DNA of 64,000 nucleotides from Gymnothorax reevesii (GCA_029721435.1 CM056576.1:68095876-68159875), one strand, 5' to 3'; counted from the first letter of the stretch, positions 1 through 12,034 are shown. Notes: a model not told the origin generated them from the letters alone. Translations and numbers: made by a program.

Positions 1-525
1 ACACCACGATGTCCACACGTTCCAACAGGACAACGCTAGGGCACCCACATGCAAGGGTGTCCATGCAGTACCTTGCACAGCAGAACATCCCTGTGCTTCA
101 GTCACCAGCTCTGTCACCCGACCTCTCCCCTATCGAGCACTTATGGGATGAAATTGGACGACGTCTTTCTCGTCGACGCCAGATGGACAACATCCGAGAA
201 CTTGAGCTTGCCCTTGTTCAGGAGTGGAATGCTATCCCTCAGAACACTATCCAGAGACTGATCAACTCCATGCAACGACGATGCACCGCATGTGTCAATG
301 CAAATGGCAGTCACACCCGTTATTGACTTTCCTGTTTGACCCCTACACCAGTTAAACCTCTCTCGCGCATTAACATTATCGTGAATGAAATTGAATGATG
401 TTTACATGTCTACTTAAATTCATTATCTCAAATGCATCATACGTATATACTTCACATATCAATCCGTGGAGCTATTCCAGATTTTGTGAGTGGTGCGTTT
501 TCATTTGTACTCAGTATATATGTCA
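1..525 (+). mobile_element. Tc1/mariner-like transposase, 3' end (degraded)
   Basis: The reading frame at 9-326 contains ALSPDLSPIEHLWDEIGRR, the block around the second catalytic aspartate and the following glutamate region of Tc1/mariner DDE transposases, and ends NANGSHTRY then stop. The preceding FQQDNAR block, with another expected catalytic aspartate, is read from about position 20 in a different frame, so the copy is frameshifted. The non-coding tail runs to about 525, where a TTTTCATTTGTACTCAGTA-like end probably marks the terminal repeat. The 5' part lies outside the window. It sits in the itsn2 intron after exon 2601-2774, on the opposite strand. Confidence 0.85.
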
Positions 526-1230
526 GTAATACAAACTTAATCTCTATCTGCAACCATTGAGCTTCCACAGGTGATTTGGCTCATTCTCCATAAGACCCAA
601 TGTTAAAGTGGCCAACATTCAATGAAAAACCCAGGATGTGTCAACACCGGTAACATCTACATCCAAACACTTGCATCAACCGACCATTGTAAACCCTAAA
701 ATGGGGTGTGTTGATATGAAATGGATAGTGTAAGTATGGCTCTCGCTTAATTCTTCTAGTTGAAGTTTTTTCAGTAATATAGTAATCAACTTTGACCTTT
801 AATATGTTTATCCTTAAAACTATTGCCTATTCTTAGACCTTCAAACTGAAGGAGCCTCAAGACCACGATGAGGTGACAGGTCCCCTTGAGGAATAACTTC
901 CATGCTATCATCATGCATATTCGAAATATGATATATTTGATACAAATCTGACTAAATTTCATTCTTGAACAAGTGTTGTCACTAAGGTGATATCATCCCC
1001 CACCACAAATTATCAATTCAAAATTAATGAGGTATGATGTGATGGTGATAGGTTAAGATGATGCTTAATGTCAACAAAAACATGATCCAGTCAACATCCG
1101 TTGAAATTTTGCACTGTGGTTGTTGAAACGCAAATTTATTTTCAAGACTTACTGTGACCCTGACATGAATGTCACAGTGTATGAATATTAAAAATAGTAA
1201 TACAGAAACTGCTTATTAATGAACATTCAA
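526..1230. other. AT-rich intron, nothing recognised
   Basis: No long open frame, splice-flanked conserved block or terminal repeat was found. I looked here on the minus strand for the final itsn2 C2 exon (expected to begin with a DFLGRTE-like string) and did not find it. Confidence 0.5.
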
Positions 1231-1497
1231 CAGAATTCAGGTGAAGCTTGGCTTCAAATATGAAGAAATTCCAGTACACCCTTCTTGAGATATCTCGCTG
1301 ACAAGGGTAAAATGTCACCTTGTGACCTTGAAGTGAAGGTCAAGGTCACCAAACATGACTGGCACCTCTCTCTTACTGTGATCAACCAAGATGTCAAATA
1401 TGACGAGAATCCAGTCAACGGTTCTTAAGATATTCTAATTCGTACGTGTGGACGTACGGAGACTAATACTATATCCCCCGCACATTGGGGGAATAAA
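1231..1497 (+). repeat. SINE-like repeat tail with CCCCC/GGGGG hairpin
   Basis: The stretch has alternating GTCACC / AAGGTCAAGGTCACC phrases, then ACTATATCCCCCGCACATTG and GGGGGAATAAAA. The C5/G5 stem followed by an A-rich end resembles the 3' ends of dispersed repeats common in fish. A similar end (ACTATGCCCC ... GGGGGACAAAAA) occurs at 63210-63245. The family is not identified. Confidence 0.45.
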
Positions 1498-1631
1498 AAT
1501 CAAGAGTTACACTCAAATCTTGGATTTATGCCATTGAGGGAGCCTCAACACCACATGTGTACTTGCTGATGTGACAAGGTCTCAAGCTAGATGGATTGAA
1601 CGATAGCACAAATGAGTCCATTCTTCTAGAC

Positions 1632-1774
1632 CAGTGCTTCCCAAACCCCTCCTGGAGGCCCACCTGCGCTGCATGTTTTAGATTTCTTCCTGCTCCAGCA
1701 CAGGTGATTCTAATGATCAGGTTGTCATCAATCAGCTTTAGGGGGTGATTAACGAGCTGATCATTTGAATCATT
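1632..1774. mobile_element. hAT-type MITE, left arm only
   Basis: Begins CAGTGCTTCCCAAACCCCTC and continues through the CCTGGAGG...GCACAGGTGATT...AATGATCAG wording shared with complete or partial copies at 46614 and 25577. The right arm is missing: the sequence stops being recognisable at the TTAA where the piggyBac-like MITE begins. Confidence 0.7.
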
Positions 1775-1778
1775 TTAA

Positions 1779-1908
1779 CCCATTTATGCCTAGCGTCCTC
1801 TCATGAGGACTGTTAAGAAAAAGTGTCCTGTTTGAATGACTATTAGAGTGGTATTTTGAAGTATAAGAACATAAAAAAGTAAAAAAAGAAAATTCAGGCA
1901 TAAATGGG
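1779..1908. mobile_element. piggyBac-like MITE (TTAA target)
   Basis: A 130-bp segment starts CCCATTTATGCCT and ends AGGCATAAATGGG, a perfect inverted pair, flanked on both sides by TTAA (1775-1778 and 1909-1912). CCC-starting termini at TTAA targets are typical of piggyBac. There is no coding capacity. It lies at the broken end of a hAT-type MITE. Confidence 0.8.
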
Positions 1909-2600
1909 TTAAAGAAACCCTAAAAATCTAATCGGATACGGAATGACTCACAGACATTGAATGAAAATGGCTAGCTTCGCTGACTTTCCCATCATAACAT
2001 CATGCATCACTAACAATCCATAATAAAATCAGGAATATGGACAACGGAAATCCACGACCAATTCAGCATTTACTTACCGATATCGCAAGGTAAGTACTCT
2101 AAAATCCTGAGAATGTCACTTCAACAATGGCTGTAAAAACAGTGCGCGGTGAACATGTGCCCCAAGATACTGGAGCCCTACTAACAGTATCTTCAAATGT
2201 GCCGTTCGTGTGCATGTGTTTACAATGAAGATTACATCCATGCATTGTCCCATGGAAAGAGTAAACCAATCCATCTTTGGTCTGCTGTATACTTGGCCAG
2301 CACTACAACATACAACATTTTGTGGTCGTTAAAGGACCAAAAATGTGATAATTACTTTAAGTATGTAACTGGGCAATCGCAGAGCATTGACTGCATGTAC
2401 TGTACTTATCCACATTGCGTGTGCATAGTATACATGTAATGAGTATGCGGGATGATAAATGCCCAAAAAGTGAGAAATTTGGGAGGATGTTGGAGGTGGC
2501 CTTATTTTCCGGGAGGGTTGGCATCTCTGTGAATGTTTTCCTGTGGACTGACCATCGGAAGACATCTGGATTATGCTTGTGTGCATCTGCGTGGACTTAC

Positions 2601-2774
2601 CATCAGGTGAGAACTGGTCTCTTTCATAAAGGGTGATGCACAGGACATCCTGGTACAGGTCTTTAATTGAGAACTGGCAGTTGAAGTTCCACTTCGGGTT
2701 GACTGTATCATTCAGAGTGCGAGAGGTGTAGCATTGTGCACCCATGGTCACCTCACAGTACGGGTTACTTTTCC
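2601..2774 (-). CDS. itsn2: itsn2 exon: C2 domain, central part
   Basis: The exon is 174 bp, phase 1 in and phase 1 out. It follows acceptor ...TTTCAG and ends at donor GTAAGT. It encodes 57 full codons beginning [11 protein letters not shown] and ending YERDQFSPD; the first G codon is completed from the exon at 4205. These are the strands and calcium-binding-type loops of the C-terminal C2 domain, which contacts membrane phospholipid. [10 protein letters not shown] and DLYQDVLC are close to ITSN2. The next exon, expected to open DFLGRTE, is outside the window. Confidence 0.96.
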
Positions 2775-4204
2775 CTGAAAGGCCAAGCGATGATGTTCCC
2801 ATCACTCAAGGAAAAAGATACTAATGTTTGTGCTTTAGTCACATCGACATTTTTCTCTAGATAATATTCTGTTCAAAGAAATGTAAAAATGTTATTCACG
2901 TCATAGGTGTGTGCACATGAATTCTTTTTCTTTTTATGCGCATGTATACATGTGCCTGTTCATCTTTGTCCAAGAGACTAAAGGTGCAACACATCAAATC
3001 AATTCATTACATTTCATTTAATTTGTAGATGCATACACTGACCCTGGATGCTATCTATTTGGCTTTGCTTAGATTAGACAAATTCTTTAGATTTGAGAAG
3101 TTCCAGATGTTATACTAGACAAAGTCAAAAATTCAAGGGTATGTAAACTTATGATCAGGGCTGTTTGGGTGATTTCAGTGAGTTAAAAAGGAGCCAAACA
3201 CCTATGCGATGATAAATGACTTCACATGATCACTATCCTTAAATAAAGAAAAGTGTTTTGCATGAGGAGTCATATTTTCTAAATAAATAGCAACAATTCA
3301 AAATTAAGCAACCGTATGCAGACTTTTTGAGCTCTACTGTATGCAGTATATATGGCGACTGCAAGTACAACACTGAAAATATGGTATTCAACATATGCTG
3401 ACCTGACACAAATAAGTGTTTCAGCCAAATAGACCTCACTCCTAAAAATCAGGAAAGTCAACTTATTTTAGTTTACACAGACAGCCAATGGTCTGTAACT
3501 CCCAAGACATTCGTCCCTCACCTATTACACCCATATATGCCTATAACCATAACAAAATAAATATAATTCTGGTTATTCTTTGTGTTAGGGGCAAGCCAGT
3601 AGCTAGCAGGCTGCCTTAGCTAGCAGTACTGAGCTAAGTCACTTATCATGCGAATGGTAATCTTTCTCCAATGTTACCGCCACTGAAGTTTGGTTTGACT
3701 TGTGTACCCATCACTACATCTGTCTGACTAGTGATTTAGTTGCACTGATATATGCGCTAGCCAGGAAACTCTTCCGGACATGAGGAAATCCATGCACAGT
3801 TTCCCTTTTTCGGCACTCAACAGCACGGGCTGAGACATCCTGCAAAACCATGCCAATCCATGAGAAATACATTTTTAGTGAGTCCTAAGCGACAGAAGGG
3901 GGAGTGGAGATGTGAGGGGGACAGGAGGAGCTTATCGTCAGCCTGGCAAAAATGTTGTGAACAATAAACAGGCGAGGACAGCAGGCTGGCAGTAAACTAT
4001 ATGGTACAAATATAAAGAGACCTACAAATGATGTCTCTCACAATGCAAGGGGTCATTTTGCAGAAATAAATGCACATAATATTGCTTAGAGTAGCTTTAA
4101 TATTCCCTTTCCAGTGCACCAGTCCTTATCATTCAAAATTGAGAAGCCCTGAAATAGAAAACCAATATGTGGACAAGCAGTATGATTAAGCTCTGCAGCC
4201 TCAC
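2775..4204. other. itsn2 intron, no recognised element
   Basis: Intron of 1,430 bp between the two C2 exons. It contains a short TAGCTAGCAG...TTAGCTAGCAGTA repeated motif at about 3600-3640 but no transposon ends or conserved frame that I can support. Confidence 0.6.
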
Positions 4205-4288
4205 CATTGGGTTTTGAGGATTTGAGCTCCATGGCTTCCAAAATGGTGACCAGGAGGCGACCGATGCCACTGGTCTTCATGGAGCGCG
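4205..4288 (-). CDS. itsn2: itsn2 exon: start of C2 domain
   Basis: The exon is 84 bp (2 + 27 codons + 1), from acceptor ACCAG to donor GTGAGG. It reads [20 protein letters not shown] then LKSSKPN; the preceding A codon and the following G codon are split with neighbouring exons. [15 protein letters not shown] is the first C2 beta strand pair. ITSN1 has a different string here, so this exon supports ITSN2. Confidence 0.95.
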
Positions 4289-4536
4289 CTGGTCCGATGG
4301 GAGAAACAACAAGCAAGAATCAGCACTGCAGTACATGATGACAAGATGAATCAAAATAGCAGTGTCTCAGTGCATAACTCAGAAAGAGAACAGAAACAAA
4401 GACGTGTCCCAATGCAAGACTCACAAGACGCACACACCAAAAAAAAAAAAAAACAATCATAGTTTTCAACCTTAAAGTGAATAAAGAAGTAGTTAATCCA
4501 AGATCAAAATATTTGTTAGGCATTCTTGATCATCAC

Positions 4537-4619
4537 CTTGATATGCCTTTTCCCGCTTCTTTTTCTCCGTGTCAATGAAGTGCTCTGAAGCGGTTTTGAC
4601 CTTCTGGACCCATGCTGTC
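4537..4619 (-). CDS. itsn2: itsn2 exon: end of PH domain and linker to C2
   Basis: The exon is 83 bp (1 + 27 codons + 1), from acceptor CTTCAG to donor GTGATG. It encodes [16 protein letters not shown] then [11 protein letters not shown]. The TAWVQKV string holds the conserved tryptophan of the C-terminal PH helix; the lysine-rich tail is the linker to C2. It is separated from the next exon by only 248 bp. Donor GTGATG is not the commonest form, but the reading frame leaves no alternative. Confidence 0.95.
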
Positions 4620-5330
4620 CTGAAGACATCAATTCATAAACAAAGCGTTGTCAGTGCACAAGACACGCGAAAACGCTGAATCTTTTAGAATAAACCAAAC
4701 AGCCAAAGTGATATCAAAATTAAGGATCGACCGATACATCGGCCGGCCGATATATTAGGCCGATATTTGCATTTTTAACTTGAATCGGCATCGGCCGATT
4801 CGCGCATGGGTTCGCCGATATATTTTTCTGCGCATGATTTACTGACAGGCATCCAGGGGCAGCTATGTGTTGCCGGAAGACCCTGCAGCACATGCAGACG
4901 CATTACCCCTCCCCCACTGGAAGGGTGGTGAACGCAGTGGCTGCTTCAGAACAAGGTGTTTTAAATTTTCAATTGGCCTCTCACTGTTAAACTTTAGGCT
5001 ATATATTAAATATTGACACCCACTTTGAAATAGGAAACATGAATGCTAAGTAATTGTCATATAGTACACATGCTTGCAAACATAGTTAAGTTTGTGGGTC
5101 AGAAAAACGGGAATGCTGCTGAATGCTTTGTCTTTAAAAGTGCTTACCATTGTATTTAGGGAGCCTGTTGACGTAGTTGTAGGCTAATATGTACTACAGA
5201 TATAACGAACACCGGTTTTAGGGTTAAGTAATGTCACTGTTGTCAATTCTGTTACATGGTGTTTGTAGGAGTTTAATTCAGCGAACACCGGGGTGAGGTT
5301 AAATGCGTTTCGTGTCGTGTGTGTTTGTGC

Positions 5331-7427
5331 AGGGCTCGAAAACAAAATTAACAGTATGTGACCTTCGAATTAAAATAGTCGCACCTGTGCGACCGCTTTT
5401 CCCCCCCCCAATTAATCGCCTCTTTTCGGGTACATTAGGTAGTCAGAAAGCATGCCAGCCGCTGCTGCAGCTTAAATAGAGATGGGCGTATGTCTCGGAG
5501 GAGTGCAAGAATCCACTGGACATACCGCAGCCTTGCGCACCGGTACAAGAATGGAGCGCAGCCAGTGTGTTCCCTAGAGCTGGCAGTAATCATTTTGACC
5601 AATCAAAGGGGAGGTTGACGTCGTGAACCTCTGTACTGATTTTAGAATGGTAAATATTAGCAGTCGAATACTACAGTTTGCGGGAATGAGAGTTACTATT
5701 GTAGCTATACACAAGATTTGGACGGAAAATGGAACAAAGAGCAATGGAAGACTTCTTTTTTTTTTTGGTACCGTTAACGTTAAGAAAGTCGAGTCAGTAT
5801 CGAAAGTTAGGCTACTGAAACTGGAAATCATGACGGTGATTCGGATGAAACGGTGGCGAAATCAGTTGATTATTTTTGCAAAGAGTTGCATCGAAATTTT
5901 GATTGGCGGAGGTTATTAGAAGGTGAAGTGCACAGTGTTCATTGTAAAGATAATGGCCCAAATCTCGCTGTTAACAGCGCGTTATCTACCGAGTCCAAAC
6001 ACTTAAAACGTGAAAGTCCTTCCAAACACGGAGAAAGCACGAAACACAGAAAATACTGTGACAAATGTGCGTAAATGAGTAGGTCCGGTGTTCTGTTAAT
6101 TGTTGCATCTTATCAAAATATGCTGCCTCGCGGCTCGGCGTTTGCGCAGCTCTGAAATCTCCGGGTTGGTTTCTTCGCTCATATCTTCAGTATCCTGTCT
6201 GCAAAAATCATGAACATTTTTTTACAGCGCGTCTTCAGACCAGTAAACGTTTATATATTTGCAAGCACACGTAACTTTGCGTTAAGGATTGTTCCTGGCT
6301 TGTACTCAGTTATTTTCCGTTATTAACACGTTTTCCAATTTTGACAATGATCCTCTGGCAATCAAAGTTACGGTTTCTCTCTGCATGAGATCTATTGACG
6401 ACTAAATAGTGGGATAAATTCAGATCAGAAAAATTATTTAGGGCACTCAAAAATTGTTCAAGCTTTATAAATGACAAACTGCTCTCAAACGTCTGCGCTA
6501 CCTTTTCCACGAATCAAGTGATTTAACTGGTGCTTCATGATCGTTCTGTTTAAATAAAATATAAGACCATTTGAAACGTCTGAGTGTAATTCTGAATAAC
6601 GATGATTTAAATGCACGAAATTACGCTTCCAGATTAATGACTGTCGCCGTACCGAAATGTACCGTACCGGCGGGTTCTCAGAGTGAATCTATTGCTCTGT
6701 CCCTCAAGGAAGTTGCATACCGCGATTGCAACTGTTAAAGCAAATTCAACCAATCCACGCAAATTTCTCGCGGACAAAAAAAAAATTGCCAAGACATTGC
6801 AACTTTCATTGCCACTTTTTGAAGAAGTTACCGCAAAAAAAAACAATAAAAAAAGCCAGGAAAATCCTGGAAGGATTGTTTGTCAATTATGCGAATGATT
6901 GCGATTATAAAGTCTGCTTATGTTACAATAAGCCAACAAATAGCAAAGTTACCGCTGTGGCCTGATTCATATTGCAATATTGAGGCGAAAAAAAGGACTT
7001 AATGACTTTACGTCAGATCTGCATTTAACCCGAACACAATTGAAGATTTGATTGGGATCAGTGTGGAGGGTCCTCTGGACATATTTGATGCCTCACACGC
7101 AGTGAGGAGATTTATAGAAGGGCAGATAGCAAGGAGACCCAATGTTAATCCTGGCCTCAAGATATGGCATAAAGCCAATGTAGTGGAAACCTTTGTTAAT
7201 CAATGAACTCAAGGCTCTCATATTGTTTAATAATTGTCATTTGTTGGAGACAGTTGTATTGTTAATGTGGAGTGTTATATTGTAGTTTCTTTTAAACATT
7301 AACAAATATCTATATTGGTGCTTCTTTGATTTATGTGCGTGTGCTCCTAAATTTTTGTTTGTGCTCCTAAGTTTTTGAACTCAGGAGCGCAGTGCTACCA
7401 AAGCAAAAAAGTTAATTTCAAGCCCTG
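5331..7427 (+). mobile_element. nested hAT-like element
   Basis: Begins AGGGCTCGAAAACAAAATTA and ends, on the reverse complement, CAGGGCTTGAAATTAACTTT, giving approximate inverted termini. Flanking 8-mers GTTTGTGC (5323-5330) and CTGTGTGC (7428-7435) match at 6 of 8 positions, consistent with an aged target duplication. Inside are broken frames, including one around 5840-6074 (KHLKRESPSKHGESTKHRKY) and a hAT C-terminal-like block at 7045-7206. It is younger than the outer element, which it interrupts. Confidence 0.65.
7018..7206 (+). pseudogene. hAT transposase C-terminal-like fragment
   Basis: An open stretch reads FNPNTIEDLIGISVEGP then LDIFDASHAVRRFIEGQIAR and ends ...ETFVNQ stop. The pattern of a leucine/isoleucine run, EGP and an acidic F-D step near the C-terminus resembles the dimerisation end of hAT-derived proteins of the ZNF862/KIAA1586 type, as I recall them. 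The rest of a transposase is not readable upstream, so it is a remnant. The assignment is moderate; the similarity is short. Confidence 0.45.
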
Positions 7428-8609
7428 CTGTGTGCTCTCTCCCTCAGAGCGGAGTGGCGCAGCCATGTCTGCTATCAGAGAGGTCTTCAGCAGGCACTAG
7501 AAGAACTTAAATGATGAGAGAAATGTTTTATATGTAGAACTAATTTGTGTCAGTGTTTTGTGAAAATGTATTTAGAGCTATTTGCTGCCGTTATCAATCC
7601 AGCGGTAGTGGAGTTTTTCAGTCAACGTCTGCTCAGCTGATGTGTGTGTGTGCGTGGGGGGGGCGCGTCTCACTGGGGAGGAGCAGCCATCACATCGATG
7701 GCTGGTTGAAACTTTTCAATAAATGTTTGTCTAACTTGAGACCTGTGATATTTGTTATCATTGTGTAATTTTTTTAATGAAAATTGAGGGAGCAGAAGCA
7801 GTATCGGCCGCAAATATCGGCCCAAGAAAATCGGCCGTCCATAATCGGCCATCGGCTAAGGTTGATGGAAAAAAATCGGTATCGGCATCGGCCCTAAAAA
7901 ATCCATATCGGTCGATCCCTAATCAAAATACCCCCATCATCAGGCTCATTCCTCAGTAAAAACAATCAGTTGACAGTGGTATCTTCACAAGTGTAGGGCT
8001 GTACAAAGTGGTATCCCAGGTGGTATCCCAGGTATGTAAAATGGAACATAAGAAAAAAAGGAAAAGGGACGAAATGGACGAAGTGCCCTTGGGTACAACA
8101 AAATCAAATTGCAAGTCTTCACTTTTTAATTTCACAAATTTATTCAGAAAAAAATAATCTGGAAGGAAAATTGAAGTGAAACCAATTTTCAGCCACATTC
8201 TGCCAGTTCATTTAAGCAGTGTATTAAGCACTGCTTTTACCTGCTGGTCCATCTGTCAACACTACAAGCTCCAATTACATTTATATCTGCAGAATAACAA
8301 ATACATTTTAAGTAACTTCAGTTTGGAAAGAATCCATGATCAAGTGGAAGCACATATAAAATCAATATTAAAGGAGACATGACTATTGTAACAGACTCTG
8401 TAAAAATATTGTAAGATTCCAAAGAAGAGCAACGTAAGGCCCAGCATATTCCCATAAAGCTGTACTTGAAGAACCAGTGCAGAGCTTCGGAAAATATGGT
8501 AAGTTCCGGAGTGGCAGTGCAAGGAGCACTAACAACATGTATGTGACAAAGAGACACTTCGCTTGATGAAAAAACTCAGTGCATCTGTTTCAAAGAGAAC
8601 CTTCCAGAG

Positions 8610-9814
8610 CAACTGTGGAGTTTTATTTGTGCCTCAAACCTGAGCTAGCAACTGGAGATTTTGAGCGCAGAAAAATATATTACGGAAGCAAACAAACTTG
8701 TTTCGAGGAAAAATTAAACGCGAGCAAAAAAAAAAAAAAAAAAAAAACCCTTTCGATTGAGTGAAAAAAAATATTCTGTGCTCAACATGTTTGCTATGAT
8801 CAATGTCAGTTAGCTTCTGCTTTTCTCACTGGCATTAAGTAGCTGGCCTAGCCTTAGCAAGCTATAGGTCCACAGACTAACCAACGTAATTTCATAAAGG
8901 CTCTTAAAACGTGGTATAATACTAAAGCACAGACCACTTACATGCAGCTGTTGTATGACATTTTGGTTTTGATGTTCAGAAGACATTGTTTGATGCTGTA
9001 GTTAGCAGCCAGGATTGCTAAAGAGGGATATAAGTCAAAATAGTCACACAACAGCCGATGTCTCAAGATACAGAGAGATGCAATGTTAACCCAAACAACG
9101 CAACAGGGCAGCACTATAGTCCAGTTATAGTTGAATTTCTTCATTACCTTTCCTCCTTCATCTTCTTTGTTGGTTGGTCATAATGCTTCTAATTGGAAAC
9201 GATGCAGCCAATGAGAATTTGCCCGCTGCTGAGTTTTCTGATTTGCTGATTTTGTGGCACATTTGTAACACTTTGCACAGCTTGAGCGAGCATGCAGGTT
9301 AAGTTGAGCGCACACAGAGTGCCGACACAGATATGCGGGTAATTTTGATAGTACCGTAATTACTGTAAGTTTTGCGCAATAAAAAAAAATTCCAACTGTT
9401 CCTGAAAGCCAAGGAGCTGTGGTTCAGCCCAAATACAGGTTACTATGGTAAACATAGCAGCATGATTCTCTGCTGGGATTTTTGCATTAGGCCTTAAAGG
9501 GTGGAGAGAGAGACAGGCTTTGAGCGAGCATGCTGCAGTCTGCCAGCACGCGAAGCATGAGCTTGTGAGAGGGTATAGAGTGGAACTGTGTGAAAAGAGT
9601 TATTATTGCACATTCATATTGATCATAGCAAACATGCAACGACATTTCTTGAGCACAGAATAGATTTTTGTTTGCTCAGTATGAAGGTTTGTTTTGCTCA
9701 CGTTACATTTTTCCTCAAAAAAAGATTTGTGTGCTTCTACAAGATATTTTTCTGCTCAAAATCTACAATTGCTCGCTCAGGAATGAGGCAGAAATATAAC
9801 TCCATAAGCAATTG
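8610..9814. mobile_element. foldback element with arms of about 190 bp
   Basis: The segment from about 8610 (CAACTG...GGAGTTTTATTTGTGCCTC) is mirrored by the reverse complement of about 9600-9814 (CAATTG...GGAGTTATATTTCTGCCTC). The match continues through TTGAGC.AGAAAAATAT, GAGGAAAAAT, TTCTGTGCTCAA and GTTTGCTATGATCAAT. Arms differ by scattered substitutions and a 20-base A run at 8727-8747. The superfamily was not determined and no clear target duplication was found. Confidence 0.7.
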
Positions 9815-9829
9815 TTAACCCGGGAGCTC

Positions 9830-10614
9830 GGGTAAAATATGCTTCTAAAGTTTGACTGACGGTTAATTAACGCATGTAAATTCTTGGACAAAAAAAATCG
9901 GTACGCACAGAATTATTCCAATTACACCTGACAATTGACCAAACACCCAACACAAACATTGACTAAACACAGTTGTAATAGCTAATTTACGCTCCTTTAT
10001 TATGATTCAGCCCCTTGGCATTCCGAATCAATGGCAAATGTTCACGTTCAGCCCTGTTGCTAAACATCTCAGTAGAGAGCATCAAAATATTTCCCTCCTG
10101 GTTCCTTTCGGCAGCATGAAGCTTTCAAACCTACTGAGAAGTCGTTATGAAAGTAAGACACTGTGAAATAAGTATAGGCTAACACTTGCTCGAAAATGTC
10201 CTCACAGGTTAGGCTTTATTATTTGCACCTGCTTATGTCTATTGCCAATGGCATAGGCAATGAGGTCCATCAAGTGAAGCCCAAAAGTTACTAGAAGACA
10301 CGAGGTGAGCTCATTGCTTCTACTCTCTTATTATCATTGAACATGAGTGTTTCACCTAATCTTCAATCTATCACCTATCAGTAGTTATCATTCAATTTAG
10401 CTCACATGTGGCAGATCCCAGTCTTTATGTGGTGTGCGTAATCTGACGGCCAGACAGTCAGAAATGCTTTACTTTGCGGTATAGATGAATGAATGAGTGA
10501 ACAAATAAATGAATAAATAAATAAAAGCTTTACTAAATAATGAAATGGATAAAATAATTATTCTGGATTTCATTTTTAGTCCAAATGTCTAGCTTTGGCA
10601 TTCAGAATTTCAGA
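9830..10614. other. intron sequence, nothing recognised
   Basis: Only a simple (AATA/AATG)-rich stretch at 10480-10525 stands out. No coding block or transposon end could be supported. Confidence 0.5.
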
Positions 10615-10622
10615 TCTTAAAC

Positions 10623-11263
10623 CAGTGGTTCTCAAATTCGGTCCTGGCGCCCCCCTGTGTATGCTGGTTTTTGTTCCAACCACAACTGCAATCTTAGGAT
10701 TTTAACAAGCTGTTGATTTGTTTTAATTAGGTGCATTTATGCAAATATCCAAATTGAGATATATTGTAAATATTGTCAGAGGGAAAGAATTTAACCAAAC
10801 TTTTAAACAACATAAATAATCAAAAGATTCCTCATTGGTGAAACTCCTGGCACATGGTGGCAAAACCTGACAATTTACTTGGCAAACAATGGAGTCACAC
10901 CTGTTGTGTTTTCTGTTGGTTTTATCCGGTTCAGGCAGGTTATTTGGGAACAACTCAAAACACCTGTATTCAGAAACCTAATTTGGAGCTTCTTGATTTC
11001 CTCAGAGTCTAATTTGATCTGTTTAAAAATGTTTTCGCATGAAAATCCCAGCAATATTGAAAATCAAGCACAATATGTTCAAGGGTTTTTATTCTTCATA
11101 GCAGAATGGATATGTCCATCCAAATGCAAATTAAGATGGTAAACATGGAATGCTGCTAATTAAGACGAAGTAACAGCTTTTTAAACTCCTAGAATTGCAG
11201 TTGTGGCTGGAGCGAAAACCAGCATACACAGGGGGGCACCAGGACCGAATTTGAGAACCACTG
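10623..11263. mobile_element. hAT-type MITE, 641 bp
   Basis: Begins CAGTGGTTCTCAAATTCGGT, and the reverse complement of its right end has the same string. An exact 8-bp target duplication TCTTAAAC flanks it (10615-10622 and 11264-11271). No transposase frame is present, so it depends on an autonomous hAT relative. Confidence 0.9.
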
Positions 11264-11639
11264 TCTTAAACTGACTTGTCACCCCGTTCTATTTTCTCAC
11301 CTTATTACTGTCACTAATCTGGCCTGATTCAAGTTTTGAAGGCACAGCTGATCTGACACCTGACAACACTGTAGTGCTGAAACGGAGTTACACCACAAGT
11401 CTATCACAGTTCCTGGGGTACCTGGTGCAGGAATAATAATTTTTTCCTTAAAACTAAAACTGCGGCAATGTCCAGATCCTTCACTCACCATCTTGATGGT
11501 CCACCCTTCTTAATATAAGGCTTTGACTGCCTTCACCCCGGGGAAAAACTTTACCCTGAAAAATACCCCTGGAGTTGATGGTCTTCCAGAAGCCCTGATC
11601 TCCCTCATTTCACCCCCAACACACACAGTCAATTTGAAT

Positions 11640-12018
11640 TTGAATAGATCAATTTTTCCATGTTTAAACAGACAAAAAATCTAACCCCATTTAAATATTC
11701 TGCCGTGACTGCCACAACTGAAAATCGCAGGGCGCCCATCTTCAAAAGCAACCTTCCTCAACCCACCCCTGACAAACACAACAAATGTGAAGTTGGATCA
11801 TCCTTTCCTCACAAAATGGACAAAAACCAAATTCAAAATGGCTGCCATGACGGCTTAATTGAAAATCCCAGAGCAGCCTTTCTTCAAAAGGAATCTTCCT
11901 ACACTTTCCCTCAACAGATGCAAAAAATTCAAATTTGACTTGCTCATCTCAGAATCAATTTCAAATCCTCTACCCACACACAGCAAATTGGGATTTGATT
12001 GGATCAACAATTCTTCTC
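11640..12018. repeat. diverged direct repeat, about 141-bp period
   Basis: AAAATCGCAGGGCGCCCATC at 11721 and AAAATCCCAGAGCAGCCTTT at 11862 start two related units that share CTTCAAAAG.AA.CTTCCT and a following CCTCAAC phrase. Only about two units are visible and they are strongly diverged. The function and family are unknown. Confidence 0.45.
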
Positions 12019-12034
12019 AAAATCAACAGAAACC

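Larger units (their letters stand above)
4721..7921. mobile_element. hAT-type element, 3.2 kb, with second hAT nested inside
   Basis: Left end TAAGGATCGACCGATAC and right end (reverse complement) TAGGGATCGACCGATAT form terminal inverted repeats. The flanks carry an exact 8-bp duplication ATCAAAAT at 4713-4720 and 7922-7929, the hallmark of hAT insertion. Near both ends CGGCC-GATAT-type sub-repeats fill the termini. The outer element has no transposase that I recognise and is probably non-autonomous; its middle is occupied by another element at 5331-7427. It sits in the itsn2 intron between the J and K exons (14285 and 4619). Confidence 0.9.

Noticed and set aside
1..2600. Final C2 exon of itsn2
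   Set aside because: No minus-strand DFLGRTE-like or LLLHEVPTGE-like string with an acceptor was found, so it is taken to lie outside the window.
5574..5919. Overlapping ORFs on both strands as host genes
   Set aside because: Both lie inside the nested hAT-like element and lack recognisable domains.
8371..8400. Sixth TTAA element starting TTAAAGGAGACATGAC
   Set aside because: No mirrored right end next to TTAA was found within the following few kilobases.
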